Of a DNA stretch of 64,000 bases, positions 53,111 to 62,479 are shown piece after piece; the stretch's first letter is position 1; every line of letters starts with the position of its first letter. Under the pieces are notes generated by a model. It was not told the DNA's origin. It saw only the letters and a list, made by a program, of their open reading frames with translations, and did not search any database. The stretch spans positions 5,935,001 through 5,999,000 of the forward strand of contig NZ_CP159289.1 of NCBI RefSeq assembly GCF_040448675.1. The letters run 5' to 3'. Made by a program: the position numbers and the translations under genes. The stretch is from Dyadobacter sp. 676 (GTDB lineage Bacteria > Bacteroidota > Bacteroidia > Cytophagales > Spirosomataceae).

Positions 53111-54175
53111 ATGGACTATTTGAAGACCTTCCTCGAAATTACCGGCTGCCTCGTGGTGCTGATGTCGCTCATTCCGCTGATTCGTAACGATTACTGGACA
53201 TTCCGGGTTTTCGAGTATCCCAGGTTACAGAAACTTGTGCTCAGCGTGGCGGTTGCCGGGATGTATCTAAGCCTGTTTTTTTCAACAGAGGTAAGGACGC
53301 TACTGTTTTCGGGAGCATTTGTCTTGAACAGCATCTACCTCTGCTACCTGATTTATCCTTTCACGCCTGTCGCGCGGAAGGTGATCCTACCCGCAGAGAT
53401 GCATTTGCCCGAAAACCGGATATCGATATTGTCTTCCAATGTTTTGCAGGATAACAAGAATACCGCCGGCTGCCTGAACCTGATCCGAAAATACGATCCG
53501 GACATTGTGCTGTTGCTCGAAACCGACGGTTTCTGGTATGAAAGCACATTGGTTTTGCGTGACAGTTATCCTTATCAAATGACCGTTCCGCTGGAGAATA
53601 CCTACGGCATGCTGCTTTATTCGAGGCTGGTGCTTTCGGAAACGGAGGTCCGTTACCTTGTAGATGAGGAAATCCCGTCGATCAAGACCCTGGTAACCTT
53701 GCCTTCCGGCCAGAAAGTGCAGTTGTTTTGCGTGCACCCGACGCCGCCCGTGCCGGGAGAAAACCTGTATTCCACGGAGCGCGACAAGGAATTGCTGCTC
53801 ATTGCAAAGGAGGTGAAGGCAAATCGGTGGCCTTGCATTGTGGTGGGCGATCTGAACGACGTCGCGTGGTCATATACCACGGATCTTTTTACCAAAATCA
53901 GCGGCCTGCTCGACCCGCGCATCGGCCGGGGATTTTATAACACCTTTCATGCGGGAATTCCGGTGCTTCGCTTTCCGCTCGACCATGTGTTTTGTTCTAC
54001 GGATTTCAAGCTCGTTGGACTGGCCCGACTTGAAAATTTCTCCTCGGACCATTTTCCGATCCTTCTTTCATTGCAGTATGAACCCACTGCGGCTTCCAGG
54101 CAGCAAGAGCCCGAAGCGGAACCGGAGGATATCGAAGTGGCCAATGAAAAAATCTCTAAAGAAGTACCGGAGTAA
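53111..54175 (+). CDS. Membrane-anchored endonuclease/exonuclease/phosphatase-fold protein
   Basis: 354 residues from ATG 53111 (MDYLKTFLEITGCLVVLMSLIPLI). Three membrane helices fill residues ~1-100, then an EEP domain: ISILSSNVLQDNKNTAGCLNLIRKYDPDIVLLLET (Asn and Glu of the metal site), PSGQKVQLFCVHPTPP, WPCIVVGDLNDVAWSY (GDLND) and LDHVFCSTDF plus SSDHFPILLSL (catalytic His). Enzymes of this fold act on nucleic acids, phosphoinositides or sphingolipids; membrane attachment suggests a periplasmic or lipid substrate. Confidence 0.88.
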   Translation: MDYLKTFLEITGCLVVLMSLIPLIRNDYWTFRVFEYPRLQKLVLSVAVAGMYLSLFFSTEVRTLLFSGAFVLNSIYLCYLIYPFTPVARKVILPAEMHLPENRISILSSNVLQDNKNTAGCLNLIRKYDPDIVLLLETDGFWYESTLVLRDSYPYQMTVPLENTYGMLLYSRLVLSETEVRYLVDEEIPSIKTLVTLPSGQKVQLFCVHPTPPVPGENLYSTERDKELLLIAKEVKANRWPCIVVGDLNDVAWSYTTDLFTKISGLLDPRIGRGFYNTFHAGIPVLRFPLDHVFCSTDFKLVGLARLENFSSDHFPILLSLQYEPTAASRQQEPEAEPEDIEVANEKISKEVPE

Positions 54176-54602
54176 TCAAGTCCTCAGTTAAAAGCGGACT
54201 TGCCGGCGCAGCTGGTACCAGCCGGCATCAGGGCATTGAAGCTGCCGCTTGCCGGCCGGGTGGTGAAAGCGCCCCGCCCCCCCGGAAAACACCTGGTTTT
54301 ATATTCACGTGTTTACACGCTTACGCGCGCCTCCGCGTTTGCGCAATTTTGTCGTGTCTATCATGAACAACGGTTGCTGGTGTCAACGTGTCAAAAGCTT
54401 TTCGGGATTTTGGGCACTACCGCACTTCATCGGCAAGCTAAAAACCAAAACCTGGCCGCTAAATCGAAGTTATACTACTTTTTATGGTAATTAGTTACAA
54501 CTCTACCCTTCGCTAGGTATATTGCTTTTCTGTTATGCCGGGATTTTCCGACGTGACGGAAAGGCAATTACCTGTTGTTTAAACTCTTTAATCTCAGCGA
54601 GC
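54176..54602 (+). other. Intergenic region without a supported gene
   Basis: About 430 bases between two plus-strand genes. It starts GC-rich, including a C7 run near 54285, and becomes AT-rich toward the next gene. Open frames of up to 96 codons here lack any family-like content. I see no RNA gene. The AT-rich end around 54470-54540 probably carries the promoter of the next gene. Confidence 0.5.
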
Positions 54603-55292
54603 ATGTCAAAATTTATCAGTGATGAACTATATGCCAAATGGGTGGCCCAATGGCAGGCATTGGAGCACAGCCGTGAACCTTTCGGCTTTTTTAAATCCGG
54701 GAGCAAGCTCCTGCTAGGCGATTTCTTCGATGGCGACGACTTCGAAACCCTCGTTTCCACGCCGGGCATCAACGTCATAAAAGTACGTTTCGGGTTCGAT
54801 ACGGAGCAGCAACAATTCAAGCTTGTGCTATTCGGCGTCGATAATGCCGGACAGATCATCACTCCTTACTATGCACACACTCCGGCCGATTTCCGGGAGC
54901 AGGGCGACGACGGCCCGGGTGGCAATGTGCCCGATGTGCTGGCCCGGCAATGGAAAAGGTATTGGGTTGAAAAAGGCCACGCGAACGATATCACGAGTCC
55001 GTTGTTCCGCAGCCAGTACGGGTTTCTGAACGGCTACAATTATCCGGTGAAAGAGTTGCTGAGCGCGCTTTTCAAATACAAAATAATGCCGAGGATATAC
55101 ATAAGTTTTGTTCTGCACCGGTACTTTCCGGTCGTGGGCGACGGTTCGGCCAGGGATTTGGGGGCGTCGTATACATTCGGCTTGCTGTTTCAGGCGATCC
55201 CCGCGCAGGAAGGCGATAAAAGCGGTGTGCTGGGTACCGATGCCGACAGCGGGTATTACGATTTGAGTGCTCCCTGCCCCCGCACCTGCTAG
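54603..55292 (+). CDS. Hypothetical soluble protein, unrecognised
   Basis: 229 residues from ATG 54603 (MSKFISDELYAKWVAQWQALEHSREPFGFFKSGSKLLLGDFF). No signal peptide or membrane segment. Recognisable features are limited: LVSTPGINVIKVRFGFDTEQQQFKLVLFGVDNAGQIITPYYAHTP suggests an alpha/beta fold and FKYKIMPRIYISFVLHRYFP a conserved-looking core. Proteins like this occur as lone hypotheticals in Bacteroidota, but I cannot name a family. A strong dyad follows at 55309. Confidence 0.65.
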   Translation: MSKFISDELYAKWVAQWQALEHSREPFGFFKSGSKLLLGDFFDGDDFETLVSTPGINVIKVRFGFDTEQQQFKLVLFGVDNAGQIITPYYAHTPADFREQGDDGPGGNVPDVLARQWKRYWVEKGHANDITSPLFRSQYGFLNGYNYPVKELLSALFKYKIMPRIYISFVLHRYFPVVGDGSARDLGASYTFGLLFQAIPAQEGDKSGVLGTDADSGYYDLSAPCPRTC

Positions 55293-55308
55293 GTCGGAAG
55301 GTGTTCAA

Positions 55309-55360
55309 ATCAAATGCGTCAAACGGAAGTAAATCGTAGCTTCCGGTTGACGCATTTGAT
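55309..55360. terminator. Long inverted repeat between convergent genes, probable bidirectional terminator
   Basis: Arms 55309-55329 (ATCAAATGCGTCAAACGGAAG) and 55340-55360 match at 20 of 21 positions around a 10-base loop. The right arm reaches the last base of the GH106 stop codon. No T tract follows on either side. Same arrangement as at 28522-28578. Confidence 0.6.
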
Positions 55361-58300
55361 TATCGGGCAGTCACTACCGCAGCCAGTTTCACCGGTCCGA
55401 GCAAGCCGCTCGGCTGCAAGGGTGAATCCGCTTTATAGAACGGCATCGTGGTGTACGTAATTTTGTTCGTCACGCCGGGCTGGGCGTCGCCGATAAGGCG
55501 GTTTACCCAGGTATTGGTCACCTTCAACTGTATGGTGTTGGTCCCTTGCTTCAATGCATCCGTGACATCGATCCGGAAGGGCTTTTTCCAGACAATACCC
55601 GAATTTTTACCATTAACTATTACCTCGGCCAGATTTTTTACATCTCCCAGGTCGAGCCAGTACCGGGCATTTTTGTCAATCGAAGGGACGGTCAATGTGT
55701 TTTCATAGGTAGCGGTGCCTGAAAAGTACTTGACGCCCGGATCGGCGTTTTCGGAAAGCGGAGCCAATGCATTCAGCTGCGTTTGCGCAGGAGCGCCGAG
55801 CCCCGGCGGAAAGCGCACCGTCCACGCACCGGTGACGCCGGCAACTTCCGATTCTTTCAAGGCCGGCTCCTGGTGGGTATTGGTGGCCGCTTTTCCGCTG
55901 AATACAATGAAATAGGCCTGCCAGGAGTCGAATTTGAGCGGAATGGTGGTGCGCCCGTCGGCGATGCGGTAGGAAACTTTGCTGGTTTTACCTGTTTCAG
56001 GGTTCCAGAGCGTCGGGACTTTGCCGGTTACCCTGAAACTGATCTCCGCCTCATTGGAGTCGTTGCTGCGGCTGTCGAGCCAGTAAATGTCGGCATCGGC
56101 GGTGCGGCGGTGCACATAGAGTATCCTGGCCTTTTCACCGGTGATCGCCACGTCTTTGGGAACAATGCCGGCCAGAACGGTTTCCAGAGGTTGTGTAGAT
56201 ACATTGGGACTTCTCCATATTTTATTTACCAACACATCAAATGCGGCAGCATCGTCGCTCAGGCTTGGGGAGCGCTCGGGCTTTACACCGGCCACTTTCA
56301 TGCCGGCCGCCACCAGTTCCCCGATCTTTTGAAGGACCGGTATAGTCATCGTCCGGGCCGTGGAATCGAGTACCAGCAACCGGTATTGCTGGCCGGCCGG
56401 CGTCACGATCAGCCCTTTTTCTACTTTCAGCATATTTTTAACGACACTCGCATTGGCAAAATCGAATGCATAGCCAGCAGGAATCGCCGGTAATTTCTGG
56501 GTCGAAATCTGCGTGATATTGGAGTTTTCACCATAATAATAGAGCACATCCACCACAGGCTTGCCCTGTTGCAACATAAAACAGCTTCTGCTCAGATAAC
56601 CCGTCCATGCCTTTGCCTGCTCGGCCCAGGTTTCCTGGCGGGTGAAATACTGGCCGAATGGCCCCAGCGAAAAGCCCGGTTTCTTATCGTCCAGCGGCTG
56701 GTGTACCGAGGTGTGCACTACGAATCGGTTCAAGCCCGACGCCATTTCAAGGTCGGCGGTGCGTTTCAGTTTTTCGGGATACCACATGAAAGCATTGCCT
56801 ACGGAGGTCATCGATTCGGCGGCCACGATATTCTGCCCGTAAATGTGCGCTACCGAGGCCGATTCCCGGATGTCTGCTTCGCTGCGGACTTCCTCGTCCG
56901 TGCCTCCCGCCAAGCTGCCGGGTGTCCACATGGCCGCCATCGGAATGTCGGCCTTGCGTTTTACATCCATGCCATCGGCCAGGTAAATGCGCCCGCCCTC
57001 GTGCGACTCGGTGTAGCGCTTCATACCCCGCGCTTTCAACGCATCGCCAATCACCTCATAGTGGTTTTCGACAATCAGCTCGCCGATCGTTTTGCGGAAA
57101 TCCCAGAGGAACCGGTCGCTTTCGTCGGCGCTTTTCACGACCCTGCCGGTCAGCACCGGTATCCAGGGCGTAATGTCGTAGCCGCGGCGCTTTTTGAACT
57201 CGTCAGGCATCGCTTTGGTCCAGGTCATGTGACCTGCCTCGTAGCTGTCGAGCACCATGTATTGCAGGCCTTTCGTACCCATCTGACCGCCGGTTGCGTC
57301 TTTGTACATATCCAGATAGGTGTTGATATACCTGTTAACAGCCTCCTTATCCAGCTTGTCCACTTCAAGGCCGGTCGCTTCGGGTGATGCCGGGTGGTTC
57401 TTGCGGCCTGTCAGCGAATAGCCCAGGCGCACGATCACCCAGTTACCGGCGGGCGGTGTCCAGTCGAGGCTGCCGTCGGTATGCATTCTGGCGGTGAGGT
57501 CCACCACGTCGGTAAGCGGGATCGCGTCCGCATGGTTTGGTACAAAAGAGGCGGCGTTTTCCCTCCACGGACTAAAACCGGCCTTTTCCTCGAACTGGTC
57601 CATGCGGTCGGTGTTATGGAGGACGATTTCGGCGACCTGGACTCCCTCGGGTTTGGCGGGTTGCGCATTACCGCCAAACATCGCCGCAAAAGGGTTGAAA
57701 GGCGGCGGCAGCGTCTTGAATGCGATGCGGTAGAACCTGGCGGTAACCGGGGCGAATGCAAGAGTGTTTTGCGGTACGGTACTACCTTTGATAGGCGCCA
57801 CGTCCCGGAAATTAACGCCGTCGTCGCTCACTTTCAGCGTCCGGTTGTTCGGGGCGCCATTGAACTCGGCCAATGCACCGCCGGAACTCGCGCCCACGAT
57901 GGTCAGGGCTTTGAAGGTCTGCGGGCTGTCAAATTCATATTGTATCCACATATCCTGGCCTACTTCCATAGGCGGAAGCAGGCTCGATTTACCCAAATCG
58001 CCATCGGTAAGCTCGGCTACCGAAAAGGTACCGCCGCTCGACGTCACTTTTGGGTTCAGCGAAGTCATCAGCTTGTCGGCCGCCGGTAATTTGTAGGCGA
58101 TCACCGCGGCATCGGCGAAATAGTCGGGCACTTCGCCGGTAGGACCGGTAATGCCACCTTCCGCCGGGAGCGGCACGTCCTGAAATTTGCCGGCGACAGG
58201 CCTGGGCTGAGGCAGCTTTCCCTTGAATGCCTGTCCGCCCGTTACGCGGGTTTCCGTCCACACATATTTTTTCATAGCATCGGCGGCCGGTACCCAGGGC

Positions 58301-58662
58301 CCGCCCGTCACGCTCCATCCCGGCGAACCGGCGATCGCCATTTCCAGCCCGAGTTTCACCGCCAGATCGGTGGTATGTTTGAACGCGTCCTTCCATTCCG
58401 GCGTCATGAACACCAGCTTTTTAGGGGTCACATTGGGCGTAAAAAGACTGGCATCGAAATTCTGGAACCCGCCGATGCCGGCCCGCTTCATCCATTCGAG
58501 GTCTTTGGTGATGCCTTCTCTGGTAATATTCCCGTTCATCCAATGCCACCATACGCGTGGTTTGGCGGCGTCGGGCGGGGTTTGGAACCCTTGTTGCAAG
58601 GTGGTGTTTTGCCCGAATGCGAGCGCGGGAAGCACCCAGGCGAGGAGCACGAGTTTTTTCAT
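55360..58662 (-). CDS. GH106 family alpha-L-rhamnosidase-like enzyme
   Basis: 1100 residues, with signal peptide MKKLVLLAWVLPALAFGQ. The start of the mature chain PRVWWHWMNGNITREGITKDLEWMKRAGIGGFQNFD is typical of the GH106 family, as are YMVLDSYEAGHMTWTKAMPDEFKKRRGYD, ESHEGGRIYLADGMDVKRKADIPM and AAESMTSVGNAFMWYP in the barrel. A galactose-binding-like beta-sandwich closes the C-terminus (YWLDLGDVKNLAEVIVNGKNSGIVWKKPF). The enzyme should release rhamnose from pectic rhamnogalacturonan or glycosides, fitting the GH28 enzyme further upstream. Exported, no lipobox. Confidence 0.92.
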   Translation of the reverse strand: MKKLVLLAWVLPALAFGQNTTLQQGFQTPPDAAKPRVWWHWMNGNITREGITKDLEWMKRAGIGGFQNFDASLFTPNVTPKKLVFMTPEWKDAFKHTTDLAVKLGLEMAIAGSPGWSVTGGPWVPAADAMKKYVWTETRVTGGQAFKGKLPQPRPVAGKFQDVPLPAEGGITGPTGEVPDYFADAAVIAYKLPAADKLMTSLNPKVTSSGGTFSVAELTDGDLGKSSLLPPMEVGQDMWIQYEFDSPQTFKALTIVGASSGGALAEFNGAPNNRTLKVSDDGVNFRDVAPIKGSTVPQNTLAFAPVTARFYRIAFKTLPPPFNPFAAMFGGNAQPAKPEGVQVAEIVLHNTDRMDQFEEKAGFSPWRENAASFVPNHADAIPLTDVVDLTARMHTDGSLDWTPPAGNWVIVRLGYSLTGRKNHPASPEATGLEVDKLDKEAVNRYINTYLDMYKDATGGQMGTKGLQYMVLDSYEAGHMTWTKAMPDEFKKRRGYDITPWIPVLTGRVVKSADESDRFLWDFRKTIGELIVENHYEVIGDALKARGMKRYTESHEGGRIYLADGMDVKRKADIPMAAMWTPGSLAGGTDEEVRSEADIRESASVAHIYGQNIVAAESMTSVGNAFMWYPEKLKRTADLEMASGLNRFVVHTSVHQPLDDKKPGFSLGPFGQYFTRQETWAEQAKAWTGYLSRSCFMLQQGKPVVDVLYYYGENSNITQISTQKLPAIPAGYAFDFANASVVKNMLKVEKGLIVTPAGQQYRLLVLDSTARTMTIPVLQKIGELVAAGMKVAGVKPERSPSLSDDAAAFDVLVNKIWRSPNVSTQPLETVLAGIVPKDVAITGEKARILYVHRRTADADIYWLDSRSNDSNEAEISFRVTGKVPTLWNPETGKTSKVSYRIADGRTTIPLKFDSWQAYFIVFSGKAATNTHQEPALKESEVAGVTGAWTVRFPPGLGAPAQTQLNALAPLSENADPGVKYFSGTATYENTLTVPSIDKNARYWLDLGDVKNLAEVIVNGKNSGIVWKKPFRIDVTDALKQGTNTIQLKVTNTWVNRLIGDAQPGVTNKITYTTMPFYKADSPLQPSGLLGPVKLAAVVTAR

Positions 58663-58801
58663 AGTAAATGGCTGATTTGCTGCGGGGAAACAGGCGTTTC
58701 CGGATGGTGAAGCGGCATTCTTGCGATATCTACTCGTGTAATTTAAACGGGAAATTTTTAGATACTGCCGATAGCGGCGAGGCTAGTCCCTGTCTGGAAG
58801 C

Positions 58802-58836
58802 AAAACAGGACGCTTCCCGCGGAAGCGTCCTGTTTT
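58802..58836. terminator. Perfect-stem terminator after the TonB receptor gene
   Basis: CAGGACGCTTCC (58806-58817) and GGAAGCGTCCTG (58821-58832) form a perfect 12-bp stem with a 3-base loop. Four T follow on both strands. It lies 26 bases beyond the receptor's stop, upstream of the divergent-side GH106 start, so it mainly serves the receptor. Confidence 0.8.
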
Positions 58837-58861
58837 CATTACCTTGCTTTTGCTGCGCTGC

Positions 58862-61426
58862 TCAGAATGAGTAGCGCAAAGTAACGCCATAAGTGCGCTG
58901 ATCGCCCACTACGCCCGCGTATTGCCCGTAGCTGCCGGGAGCGGCGAGCAGCATTTCGTAATAATCTTTGTTGAACAGGTTTCTCGCCCAAACGAAGAAA
59001 GAAATGCCGTTGGAGGCGCGGAACCCAAGGCGGCCGTTGGTAAGCGAGTAGCCGTCTACGTTCAGATATTTCGAGGGTGAAGGGCTCGATGAGAAGCCCG
59101 TGCGCGCAAACACATCCAGACCGAGGAAGTAATTGCCCTTTAAGCCCAGAAAGGTTCCTTTTACCGTCCCTTCACCACCTACCGAGCCCGACCATTTCGA
59201 AATACCGGGCAGTTCCCCGCCGGAAATATCCTTGAATGCCTGTTCGCCGCCTACTTCTTCCAGCGGCACGGGGGCGTTGGTGAAACGTACATATTTTCCG
59301 TCGGTATAAGCCACGGCCGCATTGAACGACAGGTTGCTGAAACGGATATTACCATCCACTTCCACGCCTTGCACGCGTACTTTCTCGGCATTCGCCAGGT
59401 AACCGCGGTTTACGCCGGGCTCGGGAGTTTGTACCTGGGTCTGGAAATCCTTGATATCGGAACGGTAGAGTGTTACGTTAAGCACGGAATTGGCCGTGGG
59501 TTTGGTTTTAATGCCGAGTTCTTTATGGTCTACATATTCGGGCTTCACATTTGCGAGGTCCAGTAGCACGGCGCCGTTGGCCGTTGGCAACCCGCCCACA
59601 TTCACGCCAATCGGCTTGTAACCGATCGAGTAGGTCGCGTATGCATTTATTTTGTTGCTTGCCTTGTATTGAAGCGACAACTGCCCGGAGAAGTTACCCT
59701 CGTCGTAATTGGTGTCGAACGCCTGGTCGGTATAAACGAGCCTTTTCAGCGCCAGTAATGCAGGGTCGGTTGTCTGCAGGCCGCCGTATGTCTCTCTTTT
59801 GTAGTTTACAACCTTTTTATCCCAGTTGTAGCGGGCACCGGGCAACAAATGCAGCTTGTCGGTGATTGCCCAGTCGGCCTGCGCAAAAACGGCCAGACTG
59901 GTGCTCTTGATGCGGTTGGTAGTGCGGATACCGAAGTTGTCGAACAGGCCCGGTGTTTTCCAGAGCTCGCTGGTAGTGCTCTGGGCAAACCGCCATTGTG
60001 CCGAGCCGGCCTCTTCCGTTTGTACGGGATCCGATTTTAAATCCTGCCAAAGACCGAAGAGACCGATCACACCGCTAAGCTTCGGTGAAATTTTACCCGA
60101 GTAACGGATTTCCTGCGACCATTGGTCGTGGACCGAGTTACCCGAGGAGATCGTAAACACAGGCAGGCCGAGGTAATCGCGGTCGTTGAGCGGGACCCAT
60201 TTCCAGAAACGCCATGCTGATGTAGCGGTAAGTGTTCCATTTCCGATCTTGATATCGGCATTTGCCGAAACGCCGCCAAGGCGGTTATCCGCTTTTGAAG
60301 GCGTGTCGAGGTCCAATTTACGCTCGAATGCGCTTGTGTAGGGCAGCTGATAACCGAGGTCTTTGATAATGGCGTCGAACTGGCGGTAAGCGGCGCGTTT
60401 GGTAGGCACCACGCCCGCTACCGGCCAGCCGTAGCCGTTTGGCTTCTGGTCGGAAACGTCGCCGATGACCGTGATATTCACTTTGCTGCTCGGCGAGTAC
60501 AGGATTTGCCCGCGCACACCGATGTTGTTGATGTCGTTGATAGGCTGCTGAGTATGCACATTATAGAACAACCCGTTGCGCTGCGTGCCCGTGAACGATA
60601 GCCGCGCCGCCAGTTTTTTGCTGATGGGACCTGTAATCGACCCTTTTGCCTGCACGAAACCGAAGTTTCCGTAGCTTAGCTCGAAGCTGCCGCCCGGATC
60701 GAAGCTTGCCGCACGGGTAGTGATGTTGAATGCGCCCGCCGTGGTGTTTTTGCCAAAAAGAGTCCCCTGCGGCCCGCGTAACACTTCGATACGCTCGATA
60801 TCGATGAAATCCAGTGCGGTAGCTGCCGGACGGGCGTAGTAAACGCCGTCTACATAAAACCCTACGCCGGGGTCGATACCATCGTTGGTGAGGCCGTAGG
60901 TCGAGCCGAGGCCGCGGATATTCAGGGTGGTATTACGCGCATTGGAAACATAGAGCTGGACCGTCGGAACGAGTTCTTTCAAACGGTTCACATTAAATGC
61001 CCCGGCATCTTCCGCCGCCGATCCGCGGATTACTGAAATAGGGATAGGCACCTCCTGGGCCGATTCCTGCCTGCGGCGCGACGAAATGATCACGTCTTCG
61101 AGGTTATCGGCCGAAGGGTCGAGCTTGATCGTGACGCCGCTGCCTTCGATCACCGTTTCTTTTTTGATATAACCCAAAAACGAAACCACCAGCGTAAATG
61201 GAAGTTTCTGGCCCGTTACCAGCTGAAATTGCCCGTTGGCATCCGTTGCGGCCCCGTTGGTCGTTCCCTTAATGGTCACCGTGGCGCCGACGAGCGGGGC
61301 GTCGGTGGCTGCGTCGAGAACGGTCCCGGAAACGGTCGCATTCACGATCGGCGGGTTTTGGGCGTGGGCAATGAGGGAAATGAGTAGAATTGCTGAACTG
61401 AATAGGGCCTTAAAAAATGTGTTCAT
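58862..61426 (-). CDS. TonB-dependent receptor (non-SusC type)
   Basis: 854 residues with signal peptide MNTFFKALFSSAILLISLIAHAQ. A carboxypeptidase-regulatory-like domain (VSGTVLDAATDAPLVGATVTIKGTTNGAATDANGQFQL) precedes the plug (SVIRGSAAEDAGAFNVNRLKELVPTVQLY, RIEVLRGPQGTLFGKNTTAGAFNITTR) and a 22-stranded barrel ending YAGVVGDQRTYGVTLRYSF with terminal Phe. It lacks the SusC signature and has no SusD partner, and resembles siderophore or vitamin receptors. The promoter lies far upstream (61575). Confidence 0.93.
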   Translation of the reverse strand: MNTFFKALFSSAILLISLIAHAQNPPIVNATVSGTVLDAATDAPLVGATVTIKGTTNGAATDANGQFQLVTGQKLPFTLVVSFLGYIKKETVIEGSGVTIKLDPSADNLEDVIISSRRRQESAQEVPIPISVIRGSAAEDAGAFNVNRLKELVPTVQLYVSNARNTTLNIRGLGSTYGLTNDGIDPGVGFYVDGVYYARPAATALDFIDIERIEVLRGPQGTLFGKNTTAGAFNITTRAASFDPGGSFELSYGNFGFVQAKGSITGPISKKLAARLSFTGTQRNGLFYNVHTQQPINDINNIGVRGQILYSPSSKVNITVIGDVSDQKPNGYGWPVAGVVPTKRAAYRQFDAIIKDLGYQLPYTSAFERKLDLDTPSKADNRLGGVSANADIKIGNGTLTATSAWRFWKWVPLNDRDYLGLPVFTISSGNSVHDQWSQEIRYSGKISPKLSGVIGLFGLWQDLKSDPVQTEEAGSAQWRFAQSTTSELWKTPGLFDNFGIRTTNRIKSTSLAVFAQADWAITDKLHLLPGARYNWDKKVVNYKRETYGGLQTTDPALLALKRLVYTDQAFDTNYDEGNFSGQLSLQYKASNKINAYATYSIGYKPIGVNVGGLPTANGAVLLDLANVKPEYVDHKELGIKTKPTANSVLNVTLYRSDIKDFQTQVQTPEPGVNRGYLANAEKVRVQGVEVDGNIRFSNLSFNAAVAYTDGKYVRFTNAPVPLEEVGGEQAFKDISGGELPGISKWSGSVGGEGTVKGTFLGLKGNYFLGLDVFARTGFSSSPSPSKYLNVDGYSLTNGRLGFRASNGISFFVWARNLFNKDYYEMLLAAPGSYGQYAGVVGDQRTYGVTLRYSF

Positions 61427-61481
61427 AAATGAATGATTTCTTTACTGTTTTCGATGGTGTTCATGAGTGGTGGTTACTGCA

Positions 61482-61505
61482 AAACAGCCTGAGCTATCGC
61501 TGTTT
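61482..61505. repeat. Inverted repeat in the receptor's leader
   Basis: AAACAGC (61482-61488) and GCTGTTT (61499-61505) are perfect 7-bp arms with a 10-base loop, about 56-79 bases upstream of the receptor ATG and inside the predicted 5' UTR. It could be a leader hairpin or an operator. I see no known riboswitch consensus. Confidence 0.4.
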
Positions 61506-61574
61506 GGGGAATGGCTGGCGACAACAGTAAGGGATAATCGGTGGTTTCATATGCAGGGATTGTAAGTTCGGCGA

Positions 61575-61582
61575 CAAAACTA
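61575..61582 (-). promoter_or_regulatory. -7 promoter element of the TonB receptor gene
   Basis: TAGTTTTG on the minus strand matches TAnnTTTG exactly, preceded by an AT-rich run. It is about 150 bases before the ATG at 61426, implying a long 5' UTR that contains the inverted repeat at 61482-61505. Confidence 0.5.
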
Positions 61583-61627
61583 TCAATATTATTTAATATA
61601 TAGAAATAGTAGAGTAATAAATTTATG

Positions 61628-61653
61628 AAAAAAACCGGGAATAAGGTCCCGGT
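61628..61653 (-). terminator. Rho-independent terminator of the DoxX/thioredoxin-like operon
   Basis: On the minus strand ACCGGG (61653-61648) pairs with CCCGGT (61639-61634) around an 8-base loop and runs into seven T. It is 25 bases past the thioredoxin-like stop. Confidence 0.85.
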
Positions 61654-61678
61654 CTTGCGGCATCCCGTCTTTCCGAAT

Positions 61679-61909
61679 CTATTTCAGATCCGCTATCCGT
61701 GTGCCGAAATTGATGTGCAGCACGTGGCCGTTCGGCGTCAGGAGGGCGGGGATCGACTGCACGCCAGCCCTCTCGGCCTCCGCAATTTTGCCTTTTTCCT
61801 CGCCAAGGTGTATTACTTCGATCCGGTCGTCGGGAATGAGGTTCAATATTTCCTGTTTCGCGCTCAGGCAAACGGGGAGGCCCGCATGGAAGAAAATGGC
61901 TTTTTTCAT
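61679..61909 (-). CDS. Small thioredoxin-fold protein with altered CXXC
   Basis: 76 residues from ATG 61909 (MKKAIFFHAGLPVCLSAKQEILNLI). Secondary structure order and the cis-Pro segment VQSIPALLTPNGHVLHINFG follow the thioredoxin fold. In place of CPxC it has LPVC, so the usual nucleophilic first Cys is lost and the second kept. An open frame upstream to 62041, starting with TTG and overlapping the DoxX stop, would add 44 residues without a clear signal. Cotranscribed after the DoxX gene. It may bind rather than reduce. Confidence 0.7.
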   Translation of the reverse strand: MKKAIFFHAGLPVCLSAKQEILNLIPDDRIEVIHLGEEKGKIAEAERAGVQSIPALLTPNGHVLHINFGTRIADLK

Positions 61910-62037
61910 TGCTTTCGGTTTAAAATGGTTCAGTGCCAAATTGCAGTACGAAGGTAAGTTGCCGGTAGACTGCTGCTCCGGCGCAATTTTGACAAAAACA
62001 GCCAGGCCGGATAGTTTGAGAAAGAAATCCATTTTGC

Positions 62038-62448
62038 TCAATGGGCCGGTACCACACCGCTGTTTGGCACACTTCCCGAATAGGCTTCAAGCCTACGGAA
62101 CATCGCATAGGTGACCGACACCATCACAAATGCCACGATGGCGTCGAGCGTTGCGGCCAGGCCGATAACCGCCAGTTTGGACACGAAAGCGAAAATGATA
62201 TCGAAGAAGATTCCCGCGAAAACCCATTCTTTCAGCCGGTGAAGCCGGTTGGGCGTCAGCAGTACGGCCACGCCCGAAAGCTTGAATACCCCGAGAAGGT
62301 AAATGAAATGCGCCGGGTAACCCAGCTGTACCGTAATGTCCCATACGACGGGATTTTTGGTGAGTTCGAAAAAACCGCTAGCGCCGAACCAGAGCGACGT
62401 CAATGCGGTGCCTGTCCGGTAGATGATGGTGGTGGTTTTTTGTGTCAT
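62038..62448 (-). CDS. DoxX family membrane protein
   Basis: 136 residues with four membrane helices (TALTSLWFGASGFFELTKN, AHFIYLLGVFKLSGVAVLL, EWVFAGIFFDIIFAFVSKLAV, LDAIVAFVMVSVTYAMF), the DoxX/DoxD arrangement. The family includes thiosulfate:quinone oxidoreductase subunits and oxidative-stress partners of SodA in mycobacteria, but most members are uncharacterised. It is transcribed from a CAnnTTTG promoter like those of the two SDR genes; a thioredoxin-like gene follows. Confidence 0.88.
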   Translation of the reverse strand: MTQKTTTIIYRTGTALTSLWFGASGFFELTKNPVVWDITVQLGYPAHFIYLLGVFKLSGVAVLLTPNRLHRLKEWVFAGIFFDIIFAFVSKLAVIGLAATLDAIVAFVMVSVTYAMFRRLEAYSGSVPNSGVVPAH

Positions 62449-62479
62449 GGTCTTGCCTGTTTTGAGTTAATTGATGACA

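Noticed and set aside
54200..54490. Open frame of 96 codons in the gap before the hypothetical gene
   Set aside because: No start signal, domain or codon pattern; the GC shift along it fits non-coding DNA.
61437..61624. Cobalamin or other riboswitch before the TonB receptor
   Set aside because: The leader is long enough, but I find no B12-box, TPP or similar consensus; only a simple hairpin is visible.
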